This document shows positions 9,583 to 18,497 of a stretch of 64,000 nucleotides of DNA, piece by piece; position 1 is the stretch's first letter; every line of letters begins with the position of its first letter. Below the pieces are notes generated by a model that saw only the letters and a program-made list of their open reading frames with translations, was not told where the DNA came from and did no database searches. Source of the stretch: Actinomyces sp. 432 (GTDB lineage Bacteria > Actinomycetota > Actinomycetes > Actinomycetales > Actinomycetaceae). The position numbers were made by a program, and so were the translations under genes. Where the stretch lies: contig NZ_CP025249.1 in NCBI RefSeq assembly GCF_009930875.1, positions 992,001 through 1,056,000 on the forward strand, written 5' to 3'.

Positions 9583-10938
9583 TTACTGGGCCGGGTGCGG
9601 CAGCGGCCCGGCGGGCGCCGACAGCGCGAGCAGGCGCAACTGGTCACCGACGTCTACGCCATCGGCATCGGCCTCCACAACCGCCAACGCCTGTGCGGCG
9701 GGCAGCGAGGCGACCAGGTGGGACCCCGATCCCAGCCGGTGCGACGGCGCCACCCAGACGTCGCCGTTCTCCACGCCCGCGGGCCGCTGCTGCGGCGGCG
9801 CAACGAAGCGCACCGGCACATGCTGGCGGCGCCCCCGCGGGCTGTGCCAGCCGACGGCGGCACGGGCTGTCGCCATCGGCGCGCCGCCGTCCCGGGAGAC
9901 GTTCAACTCGTGCCCGGCCAGGCGCGCCAGGGCGGGGGCGACGATCGTCGTGAAGGACACCAGTACGCTCACCGGGTTCCCGGGCAAACCGATCACCGGC
10001 ACCCGGCGCCCATCCTGCGCGCGCACGGTGCCGTAGCCCTGCGGCTTGCCCGGCTGCATCGCCACCTTGACCGTAGCCAGTTCGACGTGGTCCCCGGCGG
10101 GGCCGTCTGCCTGCCCGCGGGCCGCGGCCAGGGCGGTGAATGGGTCGAAGGCCCCCACCGAAACGCCCCCGGAGGTGACCAGCAGATCGGCGTCGGCGGC
10201 CGCCGCGCGCAGGGTAGCGGCCAGCGCCGCGGGAGTGTCGGCGGCACGGGAGACGGTGCCGAGCCGGGCACCGTGCTCGGCCACCAGCCCCGCCAGCAGC
10301 AGGCTGTTGGAGTCCGGGATGGTGCCGGCGGCCAGGTCACGCCCCGCATCAGCCAACTCCGCCCCGGTGACCACGACGCCGACGCGCGGCCGCGGCACCA
10401 CGCGCACCGTCGACCGGCCCACGGAGGCGGCGGCCGACACCGCGGTCGCCTTGAGCACGGTGCCCGCCCGCAGCACCTGGTCGCCCACGCCCACGTCCTC
10501 ACCGGCACGTCGCACGTTATCCCCCGGGACGACGGCGGCGCGCACCTCTACGCGGGCCGGCAGCGGACCCGCGCCCGGCGCCTGGTCGGTGTCCTCCACC
10601 CTGACCACCGCGTCTGCGCCCTCGGGCAGCATGGCGCCGGTCATGATCCGCTGGGCCGTCCTAGCGGTCAGCGGCCCGGGCACCGTCCCCGCCGGCACGT
10701 CGCCCGCCACCGGCAGGGCAACGGGGGCGGTCGCGGCCCCGGCGACGTCCGCGGCGCGCACGACGTAGCCGTCCATGGCCGAGTTCGTCCAGGGCGGCAC
10801 CGGTACTGCGGCCCGCACGTCCTCGGCCAGGACCAGGCCGTGGGCCCGCCCCAGCGGTACCTCGACCGGGGTCGGCGGCGTCAGTGCGGCGAGCACCCGG
10901 GCGAGGTATTCATCGGGCGGCAGCATGGGTTCGGTCAT
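9583..10938 (-). CDS. moeA: Molybdopterin molybdenumtransferase MoeA
   Basis: MoeA inserts molybdate into adenylated molybdopterin. The 451-aa protein has the N-terminal PPWTNSAMDGYVVRAADV motif, RIMTGAMLPEGADAVVRVED, the MoCF domain with TSGGVSVGAFDPF, and the GLPGNPVSVLVSF motif, then a C-terminal barrel domain. The ATG at 10938 leads the moeA-moaC-mobA unit. It is divergent from moaE, with about 260 bp between the starts, which probably holds promoters for both directions. Confidence 0.93.
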   Translation of the reverse strand: MTEPMLPPDEYLARVLAALTPPTPVEVPLGRAHGLVLAEDVRAAVPVPPWTNSAMDGYVVRAADVAGAATAPVALPVAGDVPAGTVPGPLTARTAQRIMTGAMLPEGADAVVRVEDTDQAPGAGPLPARVEVRAAVVPGDNVRRAGEDVGVGDQVLRAGTVLKATAVSAAASVGRSTVRVVPRPRVGVVVTGAELADAGRDLAAGTIPDSNSLLLAGLVAEHGARLGTVSRAADTPAALAATLRAAAADADLLVTSGGVSVGAFDPFTALAAARGQADGPAGDHVELATVKVAMQPGKPQGYGTVRAQDGRRVPVIGLPGNPVSVLVSFTTIVAPALARLAGHELNVSRDGGAPMATARAAVGWHSPRGRRQHVPVRFVAPPQQRPAGVENGDVWVAPSHRLGSGSHLVASLPAAQALAVVEADADGVDVGDQLRLLALSAPAGPLPHPAQ

Positions 10939-11201
10939 GACAAGATCCTTGAGGCGTGAGCGTGCAGTTGTGGGTCCGGGCTATGGGGCGGGGTTGCCAG
11001 GTGCGGGCGCCGACGCGTCGGGCGGAGGCGATGCCCCGACCGGAACATCATGCCCTGTCTGCGCGGCGGGGCAGGACTGCGCCGACCCGTAGGGCCTGTA
11101 ACCTCCACAGGAGCCGTTCTCGCCGCCGCAATGCCAGGGGAAATGCCAGGGGAGCGGCGGGCAGGGCCGGCGACGCGAGTGACAGCGAAGAGGAGAAGAA
11201 G

Positions 11202-11711
11202 GTGTCCCAGGAGATCCATACCAATCCGACCCCAGAGCGCTCTGCCGCCTCCGGCGCCGGGGCCGCGGCGAGGGTGTCGACGTCCCGTCCTGCCCGGGTC
11301 GCGGGCACTGGGATCACCTCTGACCCGCTCGACACCGCCCGGCTTGCAGCCGCAGTGGCGGATCCGGCCGCCGGAGCCGTGGCCACCTTTGACGGCAGGG
11401 TACGTAACCATGACGGCGGGCGTGGGGTGAGGGCTATCCGCTACTCGGCCCACCCCAGCGCGAACGAGGTGATTACGGCAATCGCCACTGAGATCGCCGA
11501 CCGGGAGGGACTGCGCGCGCTCGCGGTCGCGCACCGCGTGGGCGAGCTTGCCGTGGGGGAGACCGCGCTCGCCGTGGCGGTCAGTGCCGATCACCGCGCT
11601 GCCGCCTTCGGAGCGGTGCACGACATCGTCGAGGAGGTCAAGGCCCGGCTGCCCGTCTGGAAGCAGCAGATCTTCTCCGACGGCTCTAGCGCTTGGTCCA
11701 ATCTGCCCTGA
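11202..11711 (+). CDS. moaE: Molybdopterin synthase large subunit MoaE
   Basis: MoaE is the catalytic subunit of molybdopterin synthase, which pairs with thiocarboxylated MoaD to add the dithiolene sulfurs to cPMP. It shows VATFDGRVRNHD near the start of the domain, a central RVGELAVGETALAVAV segment and the C-terminal LPVWKQQIFSDGSSAWSNLP signature. The GTG at 11202 is preferred because AGGAGAAGAAG lies directly upstream; the frame stays open further 5'. It is convergent with moaD, whose stop is 70 bp away. Confidence 0.9.
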   Translation: MSQEIHTNPTPERSAASGAGAAARVSTSRPARVAGTGITSDPLDTARLAAAVADPAAGAVATFDGRVRNHDGGRGVRAIRYSAHPSANEVITAIATEIADREGLRALAVAHRVGELAVGETALAVAVSADHRAAAFGAVHDIVEEVKARLPVWKQQIFSDGSSAWSNLP

Positions 11712-11780
11712 GGGGTGGGGCCTGCCCTATGCGCCGACTGAGGAAGCGAGGTGGGCTAACCCCCGCCGGCGAGGCTGCAG

Positions 11781-12071
11781 TCAGCCACCCGCGAAGGGCG
11801 GCAGCACGTCGACCCGGTCACGGTCGTGTAGCTCGGACAGTGAGTCGGCCGGAGCGGAGAGGGAATTGACCAGGTAGCTGGACACGCCGATTACCTTGGC
11901 CATCTCCAGTCCGCGCCCGGCAAGTAGTTCTCGCAGGCCCGCCAGCGTTGTGCCTGGGGGCAGCTCCAGCCGTTCCTCGGTACGCCCCGCCGCCTGCGCG
12001 GCGGCGGCGAAGTAGTGCACCTCAATGGCAATGGTGCCGACAGTGCTCGCGGAGGCGTTGGACAAGCTCAT
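11781..12071 (-). CDS. moaD: Molybdopterin synthase sulfur carrier subunit MoaD
   Basis: This 96-aa beta-grasp protein ends in the required Gly-Gly (PPFAGG), the site of thiocarboxylation. The body has IAIEVHYFAAAAQAAG and LELPPGTTLAGLRELL, typical of MoaD/ThiS proteins. It lies 34 bp downstream of moaA in the same direction, so the two are probably co-transcribed. The start at 12071 (MSLSNAS) is chosen because it excludes upstream residues without family similarity and has AAGGAGATG context upstream. Confidence 0.9.
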   Translation of the reverse strand: MSLSNASASTVGTIAIEVHYFAAAAQAAGRTEERLELPPGTTLAGLRELLAGRGLEMAKVIGVSSYLVNSLSAPADSLSELHDRDRVDVLPPFAGG

Positions 12072-12105
12072 CTCCTTGTTGTTGCTGCTTGCGGCGTTGG
12101 CCGGG

Positions 12106-13194
12106 TCAACCGCCGATCGCTGACATCGTACGGGCGGGCAGCGTGAATCCGCTGTCACCTGCCTGCGGATCATCGGAGCCGTGCGCGCGGGGCTTGGCCC
12201 ACGTGGCGGCCGCCCAGATGCGTATCAGCTCCTCGTCGTCGGCCCCGGCGCGCATGGGGCCGCGCAAATCGGTCTCCGTGCTCGAGAACAGGCAGGAAAG
12301 CAGGCGGCCGTCGGCCGTCAGCCGGGTGCGGTCACAGTCGGTGCAGAAGGGCGCGGTCACCGAGGCGATCACTCCTACCTGCCCAGCCGGGTACTCCTGC
12401 CCGTCCGGACCGACCCCCGCGGCAACTTCCCAAAGCGCTGCCGGACGCCGGTCTGGACGGCCCAGGGGGGTGAGGGAGAAGCCGGCCCGCTTCAGCACGT
12501 CAAGCACGTGAGCCGCGTCAACAACGTCCTCGGCACGCCAGGAACCACGTGGACCCAGTGGCATGTGCTCGATGAACCGCAGCCTCCACCCGCGCCGCAG
12601 GCACTGCGCCAGCAACTGCGGGGCACGCTCGGCGAGATCCGCAGGCAGAGCCACCGCGTTGACCTTGATCGGGTCCAGTCCGGCCGCCTGCGCCCCGGCG
12701 ACGCCGCGCAGCACGTCCTCCAGCCGGTCCCGGCGGGTCACCGCCGCGTACTGCTCCGGAGCGAGGGCATCGATGGAGACGTTGACCCTGTCCAGGCCAG
12801 CCGCCCGCAGGCCGGCGGCCCGCTTGTCCAGGCCCAGGCCGTTGGTGGTCAGGCCGATGTCCGGTTTGGTACCGGTGCGGCGCGTACGCAGGGTGGACAC
12901 CGCCGCGACGATCTCCTCCAGATCCCGGCGCAGCAGCGGCTCCCCGCCGGTCAGCCGAATTCGCTCCACCCCCAGTCGCTCCACGGCCAGGCGGGCCAGG
13001 CGGGCGATCTCGGCCGCGCTGAGCAGCTGCGGGGAGGGCAGCCACTGCAGGCCGTGTGCCGGCATGCAGTAGGTACAGCGCAGATTGCAGCGGTCGGTCA
13101 CCGAAATCCTCAGATCGCGCACGGTGCGCCCGAAACGGTCCACCAACTGTGTGGGGACGGCTTCGGGCGCGAGGGTGACGGGCGGCGCGCTCAT
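12106..13194 (-). CDS. moaA: GTP 3',8-cyclase MoaA (radical SAM)
   Basis: MoaA starts Moco synthesis by radical rearrangement of GTP. The radical-SAM cluster motif CNLRCTYC is at residues ~36-43, the SAM-binding RLTGGEPLLRRDL follows, and the C-terminal second cluster motif is present (FCTDCDRTRLTADG and LLSCLFS). The protein ends in Gly-Gly, as MoaA should for catalysis. At 362 aa the length is normal. It precedes moaD, with a DUF2249 gene just upstream (stop 13209). Confidence 0.94.
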   Translation of the reverse strand: MSAPPVTLAPEAVPTQLVDRFGRTVRDLRISVTDRCNLRCTYCMPAHGLQWLPSPQLLSAAEIARLARLAVERLGVERIRLTGGEPLLRRDLEEIVAAVSTLRTRRTGTKPDIGLTTNGLGLDKRAAGLRAAGLDRVNVSIDALAPEQYAAVTRRDRLEDVLRGVAGAQAAGLDPIKVNAVALPADLAERAPQLLAQCLRRGWRLRFIEHMPLGPRGSWRAEDVVDAAHVLDVLKRAGFSLTPLGRPDRRPAALWEVAAGVGPDGQEYPAGQVGVIASVTAPFCTDCDRTRLTADGRLLSCLFSSTETDLRGPMRAGADDEELIRIWAAATWAKPRAHGSDDPQAGDSGFTLPARTMSAIGG

Positions 13195-13208
13195 GCGGGG
13201 GATGGTAG

Positions 13209-13511
13209 TCAGCCGACGCGTACGATCTCCACGCGGGCGAAGCCGTTCTCCGCCTCCAGCAGCGTGTGCTTGACGGCCATGGGCAGCTGGTCGATCTGCG
13301 CCAGCAGCGGTGTGGGCACATGTGGTGCGAGCAGGTCGAAGCCCTCACCCACTCCCAGGGAGGAGACCGCGCCGAGGACCGCCGGATGACGCAGCCGGTG
13401 GGGGATGGGGCGCACGTCCAGGCACATGCGCTCGGCCTCCACTGCCCCGCAGCCGCAGCTGCTGTGGGAGTGGGTCTCCTGGATCGGGATCAGCTTTGGG
13501 TCTTCGCTCAC
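13209..13511 (-). CDS. DUF2249 domain protein
   Basis: This 100-aa protein has the DUF2249 core: CLDVRPIPHRLRHPAVLGAV then LLAPHVPTPLLAQI. This SirA-like small fold is often found next to nitrite/NO metabolism genes, and here it lies between moaA and the nirK unit. The N-terminus carries HSHSSCGCG, a His/Cys cluster that could bind metal (inference). A strong GGAGGT site precedes the GTG at 13511. It is 14 bp upstream of moaA and probably co-transcribed with moaA-moaD. The biochemical role is unknown. Confidence 0.75.
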   Translation of the reverse strand: MSEDPKLIPIQETHSHSSCGCGAVEAERMCLDVRPIPHRLRHPAVLGAVSSLGVGEGFDLLAPHVPTPLLAQIDQLPMAVKHTLLEAENGFARVEIVRVG

Positions 13512-13573
13512 GGATACCTCCTGATTAGTTCTTCAATCGTGCTGGCAGACGCCTTTGCGCCTTAGGCCACGGT

Positions 13574-15058
13574 GTGCGCGCGGACTTCGGTCGCGCTCCC
13601 GGAACCGCGCGCGGCACGACCGATTGCCGGGAGCCCATACATTTTATTACGGTGTGCCACGTGGAAAACAAGGTGGCCTTAGCCGGTGGCACCGATAGCC
13701 GCCTAGGAGACGGGCGGCAGGCTCGCTCCGGACCGGGTGGGGCGTCCCGCCGAAACCGTCGGCGTAGTACCCAGATCCGGCGCAATGGCGTAGTGCTGGC
13801 CTGGTTCCTTGCTACGGCCGCACTCGCGGTAGGCGTCATCGGCGGGCCGCTGGCGGCATGGGGCACCTGGCTACCGCTGCATGCCTTGCTGCTCGGCGGC
13901 GTCGGCTCGGCCATCACCGTGTGGTCGGCCCACTTCGCCGACACCCTGCTGCACCGCCCCGCCCTCGGCGGCGCGGCCCTGCTGGACGCGCGCCTATACG
14001 CCCACAGCCTCGGCGCCATTGCGGTGCTGGTCGGCATCGCTGCCGGCCGTACCGCGGTGGCCCTGGCGGGCGTGAGCGTGGTGGTGGCCGCGGCCGCAGT
14101 CGGCGTGGTGGCGCTCGGTGTGCAGTACCGGCGTGCGCTCGCCCCCGCGATGGCGCCGTTGACCTTTCACTATCTCGCCGCCTTGACGGCCCTGGCCGCG
14201 GGCGCGGCGCTGGGGTACCTGGTCCACTGGGCGGACGGTCGCGGCGAGCTTCATCTGGCCGACGTCCTCTACCTCGCCCACACCACCACCATGCTGCTGG
14301 GCTTTGTGGGCATCACCGTGCTGGGCACGCTCACGGTACTGTGGCCGACCATGCTGCGCACCAGGATGGAGCCGACGGCGGCCCGCCTGGCCAGCCGGGG
14401 CCTGCCGGCGCTCGTGGTCGGCACCGCCACCACCGGCTGCGCGGGCCTGTGGCGCCCGGCGGCGGGCATTGGCGTGGCCGTGTACCTCGTCGGCGCCCTT
14501 ACCGTGATCCTGCCGGCAACGGTGACGGCACGGCGTGTTAGGCCCACCTCCTTTGCCACCATGAGCGCGGCGGCCGCCGTCGGCTGGCTGCTGGCCTGTG
14601 CGGGCTTCATCGGCACCGGTGTCACCCTGGCCGCTGACGTAGCCGCCGCCCGCGATGTCATACACGACGCCCGCCTTGCCTTGGGCGGAGGACTCGCCCT
14701 GCAGATCGTGGCTGCCGCCCTGAGCTACCTGACCCCGGTCATGCTGGGCGGCGGACCGGCAGCCGCACGCGCAGCCAATGCGCTCATGGACCGTGGCGCC
14801 GCCTGGCGAGTGACGACGGCGAACCTGTGCCTCCTAGCGGCGGTCGCGGAGTCGCTGCCGTGGAGCGTGCGGCTAGCCGGAGGCGTGGCGGCGGGGCTCA
14901 CGGTTGCCTACGTGCCGGTGGGGATCGTCCTGAGCGTGCGGCGGGCTGCTTACCGACGTACGGAAGGCGGCCGTGTGAGTGGCGCTGAATCACGCCCGAC
15001 CAAGAATCCCGCCGTCGGACTGGACGGGAACCGGCGCAGCACGCAGGAGGACGCATGA
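13574..15058 (+). CDS. Polytopic membrane protein coupled to nirK
   Basis: This ~495-aa integral membrane protein has about 12 hydrophobic segments. Several contain His in positions seen in haem/copper membrane proteins (HALLLGGVGSAITVWSAHF, TFHYLAALTALA, LYLAHTTTMLLGF), so a haem- or copper-binding role related to NnrS or oxidase subunit I is possible but not established. It overlaps nirK by 4 bases (ATGA), so it is translated with nirK and may serve nitrite/NO metabolism. The start is uncertain: the frame is open from 13574, but GTG at 13652 or 13661 would remove residues without obvious function. Confidence 0.65.
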   Translation: MRADFGRAPGTARGTTDCREPIHFITVCHVENKVALAGGTDSRLGDGRQARSGPGGASRRNRRRSTQIRRNGVVLAWFLATAALAVGVIGGPLAAWGTWLPLHALLLGGVGSAITVWSAHFADTLLHRPALGGAALLDARLYAHSLGAIAVLVGIAAGRTAVALAGVSVVVAAAAVGVVALGVQYRRALAPAMAPLTFHYLAALTALAAGAALGYLVHWADGRGELHLADVLYLAHTTTMLLGFVGITVLGTLTVLWPTMLRTRMEPTAARLASRGLPALVVGTATTGCAGLWRPAAGIGVAVYLVGALTVILPATVTARRVRPTSFATMSAAAAVGWLLACAGFIGTGVTLAADVAAARDVIHDARLALGGGLALQIVAAALSYLTPVMLGGGPAAARAANALMDRGAAWRVTTANLCLLAAVAESLPWSVRLAGGVAAGLTVAYVPVGIVLSVRRAAYRRTEGGRVSGAESRPTKNPAVGLDGNRRSTQEDA

Positions 15059-16554
15059 GTAACGTTAGTGACGCTTACAGCCGGGAGGACCGCGCCGGGA
15101 ACGCCGGGTCAAGAGCGGACCGGGCGGCCGTCACCGCCGGCACCGCCCCCGCTGTCGGCCGGGGCGGGCGCCTCCGGGCAGGCAGTGCGGACCCGGGCGC
15201 GACGCGCCTGGATCGCCGCGGGGCGCTTGTAGGCCTGCTGACGGTCGGCGGCACCGTGGCGGCAGGCGCAGCCGCTGCCGTCTGGCGGGAAGGCGGGGCG
15301 AGCCGGCGGCGCGATGACTCCGTTGCGGCCACCGGCCGGACCACGCGCGTGACCGTGGGTGTCGAGGGTATGCGCTTCGTGCCTGACACAGTGGAGGTTC
15401 CCGTAGGCGACCGGCTGGAGGTCACGCTGGACAACACCGGCGACCAGGTCCACGACTTGGTGCTCCGGCTCGCTGACGGCACCACCGCCTCCACCGGGCG
15501 GGTGGCTGCGGGGGAGCGCGGCAGCCTTGAGGCCGGCGTGGTCACAGGCCCGCTGGAGGGCTGGTGCTCCATCGCCGGGCACCGCGCCCAGGGCATGGTC
15601 CTGCAGGTCACTGCCTCGGGGCGGAGCACCTCGTCTCCGTCGGCTGCCTCCGCGGCTCGCGGGGCCGTCCCCGACTATGCCGCCACCCTGCCCGACGACG
15701 TGGCCGCCTTCGATGCCGCCCTGGCACCGGCCGAGCCGGTCACCGTCCACGAGCACACCTTCACCGTCACCGAGCAGAGCATGTACGTGGGCGGCGGTGT
15801 CACCCAGCGGCGCATGACGTACAACGGGCAGGTGCCCGGCCCGGTGCTGCGCGGAAAAGTCGGTGACACCTTCCGTATCACCCTGGTCAACGACGGCTCC
15901 ATGAGCCACTCCATCGACTTCCACGCCGGCGTGGTCCCGCCGGATGAGGTGATGCGCTCCGTCGGCCCCGGTGAGTCCCTCGTCTACGAGTTCGAGGCGC
16001 AGCGCTCCGGAATCTGGTTGTACCACTGCTCCACCGCACCGATGAGTGTGCACCTGGCTTCCGGCATGTATGGCGCCGTCATCATTGACCCGCCCGGGCT
16101 CGCCGAGGTCGACCGCGAGTACCTGCTGATCCAGTCGGAGATCTACCTCGGCCCCGAGGGAGGCGAGACCGACGCGGACAAGGTGAGCACCAAGACCCCC
16201 GATCTGCTGGCCTTCAACGGCACCGCCTTCCAGTACCGCGACCGGCCGCTCGTGGCGGCTCCGGGGGAGCGGGTGCGCATTTGGGTGCTGGATGCAGGGC
16301 CTTCGCTGCCGACGGCGTTTCACGCCGTCGGGTTACAGTTCGACCAGGTCTTCAGCGAGGGGGCCTGGACACTCGGAGGACCCGAGGAGATCGGTGCCGC
16401 CTGGTCCGGTGGCGGGCAGGCACTGGGGCTTCAGCCCGCACAGGGCGGATTCGTCGAATGCGTTCCCCCCGCCCCGGGTACCTACACGCTCGTCAGCCAC
16501 GCCTTCGCCGATATGGAGAAGGGCGCCATGGGGTATCTGAGGGTTACCGCTTGA
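15055..16554 (+). CDS. nirK: Copper nitrite reductase with N-terminal cupredoxin domain
   Basis: NirK reduces nitrite to nitric oxide. This 499-aa version has three parts. A twin-arginine-like signal (LDRRGALVGLLTVGG, residues ~50-65) suggests export. An extra cupredoxin domain (~95-185) has type-1 copper ligands in QVHDLVL and WCSIAGHRAQGM. The NirK two-domain core follows, with type-2 copper residues in HSIDFHAG, the type-1 site YHCSTAPMSVHLASGMYG, PTAFHAVGLQFDQV, and a final VSHAFADMEKGAMGYL. The fused cupredoxin may act as a built-in electron donor (inference from fusion). It is translated from a 4-base overlap with the membrane gene. Confidence 0.92.
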   Translation: MSNVSDAYSREDRAGNAGSRADRAAVTAGTAPAVGRGGRLRAGSADPGATRLDRRGALVGLLTVGGTVAAGAAAAVWREGGASRRRDDSVAATGRTTRVTVGVEGMRFVPDTVEVPVGDRLEVTLDNTGDQVHDLVLRLADGTTASTGRVAAGERGSLEAGVVTGPLEGWCSIAGHRAQGMVLQVTASGRSTSSPSAASAARGAVPDYAATLPDDVAAFDAALAPAEPVTVHEHTFTVTEQSMYVGGGVTQRRMTYNGQVPGPVLRGKVGDTFRITLVNDGSMSHSIDFHAGVVPPDEVMRSVGPGESLVYEFEAQRSGIWLYHCSTAPMSVHLASGMYGAVIIDPPGLAEVDREYLLIQSEIYLGPEGGETDADKVSTKTPDLLAFNGTAFQYRDRPLVAAPGERVRIWVLDAGPSLPTAFHAVGLQFDQVFSEGAWTLGGPEEIGAAWSGGGQALGLQPAQGGFVECVPPAPGTYTLVSHAFADMEKGAMGYLRVTA

Positions 16555-17326
16555 GCGTGTGGTCTCCGGTGTGTCCGCAGGAGGGACCTCCGTGGGCTGC
16601 GAACGATACGTGGCAGCCGTCGGGGCGCAGCGGGGACAGCGTGAGGTGGGCGGCGGCACCCTTTGCCCGGGGCGCGGCCTCGGACTCGGCGCCTGCCCGG
16701 CAGCGGGCGTAGCGCTCGTTGAGGAAGCTCTCGTGCATGACGCACACCAGTGGGTGGGGCGGGCGCGAGGAGGTCACCAGGGGGCAGGCCTTGAGCACTA
16801 GCTGCTCGCCGTCGAAGTCGGGGGCGAAGCCCATAAGTGACAGGTGCTGCGCCAGGGCCGTCAGCTGCGTCTCGGGGCGCCCCGCCTGCGGGACTGGGCT
16901 CGCCGGATCGGCGGGAGTCAGCTGTGCCCAGCGGCGGCCGATTGCCTTGGCGCGTTCCCGCGCCTGCTCGCCGTCCCCGAGTTGGTCGATAACGGCGTCC
17001 AGCAGGGCCAGGTAGGACCCGGCCACTCGCGCCGGGTCTGGGCCGGCGGGAGCGTACTGCAGGGCGGGGCGTCCGCGACGCCCGGTGGGGTTGGTGGATG
17101 CGTTCACGAGGCCCGCCTCCACCAGGGCGTCCAGGTGCTCGCGAACCGTGTTGTGGTGCAGATTCAGGGTGCGGGCCACATGCGCTGCGGTCAGCGGGTG
17201 CGAGGCGTGCTCAATCTCCTCGAGTACCCGACGACGCGCTTGGGACAGCTCGGCCCGCACTGACAGATCTGCCCAGGCGGGACGGGGAAGGGGCGCCGCT
17301 GGGACCGAGGGGACGGACATATGCAT
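16544..17326 (-). CDS. Winged-helix regulator with Cys-rich C-terminus
   Basis: This 260-aa regulator has an N-terminal winged helix-turn-helix (LTAAHVARTLNLHHNTVREH, then LVEAGLVNASTNPTGRRGRP) and a C-terminal half with five spaced Cys (KACPL, LVCVMH, ARCRAG, DGCHVSF, PSCGHT). That layout recalls SufR-like iron-sulfur regulators, so it may sense NO, iron or redox state. It is convergent with nirK, overlapping its 3' end by 11 bp, and likely controls the nitrite unit (inference from position). An ATG two codons downstream (MSVPSV) is an alternative start. Confidence 0.7.
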   Translation of the reverse strand: MHMSVPSVPAAPLPRPAWADLSVRAELSQARRRVLEEIEHASHPLTAAHVARTLNLHHNTVREHLDALVEAGLVNASTNPTGRRGRPALQYAPAGPDPARVAGSYLALLDAVIDQLGDGEQARERAKAIGRRWAQLTPADPASPVPQAGRPETQLTALAQHLSLMGFAPDFDGEQLVLKACPLVTSSRPPHPLVCVMHESFLNERYARCRAGAESEAAPRAKGAAAHLTLSPLRPDGCHVSFAAHGGPSCGHTGDHTLKR

Positions 17327-17402
17327 AGGCTAACGTCTGTTCGGGCCGCCGCGTGGGCAAACGACTTGCCGAACGTGGCGCGTATCCCGTCCTGTCCGGG
17401 TT

Positions 17403-18497
17403 TCAGCGTCGGCGTGGCGTCGTCGGGTCCTCGGCCTCCAGGGCGGGGGCGAGCAGGCGCCGGAAGGAGTCGACCCGGGCCCGGCGCCGCCCGCGCTCCG
17501 CGGGCTCCAGCGCGGAGTCGGCGGACCAGTCGTCCAGGGCGCACTCGATCACGCCGGTCTCGTGCGTGCAACCGCGCGGGCACTCCTCTGCGACCTCGGT
17601 CAGGTCCGGGAAGCCACGCAGCACGTCCGCGCTGGATACGTGCGCCACCCCGAAGGAGCGCACCCCGGGGGTGTCGATCACCCAGCCGCCGCCGGGTAGC
17701 TCCAACGCCTGCAGGTTGGTGGAGGTGTGGCGGCCGCGACCGGTGACCACGTTCACCTCCCCGGTGACCCGCTCCGCCCCGGGCACGAGCGCGTTGATGA
17801 GCGTGGACTTGCCCACGCCGGAATGACCGACGAACACCGAGGTGCGGCCGGTGATCAGTGCACGGACCGCCTCGACGCCCTCACCGGCGCGGGAGGCCTC
17901 GGCCCGGCTGGAGGGATCCAGGCGCGTGGCCACCGAGCGCACCCCCAGCGGCTCGTACAGCCCCAGCAGCGCATCGGCGTCAGCCAGGTCCGCCTTGGTC
18001 AGAATCAGCAGTGGTTCCATGCCCGCGTCATAGGCGGCCACCAGATACCGGTCGATCATGCGCGGGCGCGGCTCCGGGTCCGCCAGGGCGGTGACGATCA
18101 CCAGCAGGTCGGCGTTGGCCACCACCGGCTTCTCCGTGCCGGCCGCGTCCCCGTCCTCCGCGCTGCGGCGCAGCAGAGTGCGGCGCTCCTCGACGCGCAC
18201 CATGCGGGCGAGGGTGTCCTTGCGGCCGGAGGTGTCCCCGACGACGGCGACCCGGTCCCCGACCACGACCTTCCCGCGTCCCAGCTCGCGGGCCTTCATC
18301 GCCGTGATGTCGCCGCTGCCGTCGGCGGTGAGAGCGGGGTCCTCCAGGCGGATGCGGTAGTGACCGCGGTCGATGCGGGTGACCATGCCGGGCACGGCGT
18401 CGGCGTGGGCAGGGCGCTGCTTGGTGCGCGGGCGTGAGCGCCTGCCGGGGCGCACCCGTACGCGCGGATCGTCGGTGCCGATGTCGCGGCGGGCCAT
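17403..18497 (-). CDS. rsgA: Ribosome small-subunit-dependent GTPase A
   Basis: RsgA helps 30S subunit maturation. The circularly permuted GTPase order is visible: ILTKADL (G4) comes before FVGHSGVGKSTLINAL (G1, P-loop), then VIDTPGVRSFG (G3). The zinc-binding tail CPRGCTHETGVIEC follows. An N-terminal OB-fold precedes the GTPase. The start overlaps the aroA stop by one base (TGATG), a pairing seen in other actinobacteria. The length of 364 aa is normal. Confidence 0.94.
   Translation of the reverse strand: MARRDIGTDDPRVRVRPGRRSRPRTKQRPAHADAVPGMVTRIDRGHYRIRLEDPALTADGSGDITAMKARELGRGKVVVGDRVAVVGDTSGRKDTLARMVRVEERRTLLRRSAEDGDAAGTEKPVVANADLLVIVTALADPEPRPRMIDRYLVAAYDAGMEPLLILTKADLADADALLGLYEPLGVRSVATRLDPSSRAEASRAGEGVEAVRALITGRTSVFVGHSGVGKSTLINALVPGAERVTGEVNVVTGRGRHTSTNLQALELPGGGWVIDTPGVRSFGVAHVSSADVLRGFPDLTEVAEECPRGCTHETGVIECALDDWSADSALEPAERGRRRARVDSFRRLLAPALEAEDPTTPRRR

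Noticed and set aside
12072..13630. Moco riboswitch upstream of moaA/moaD
   Set aside because: No leader of sufficient length lies directly before moaA (15 bp to the DUF2249 stop) and no matching conserved structure was seen near 13512-13650.
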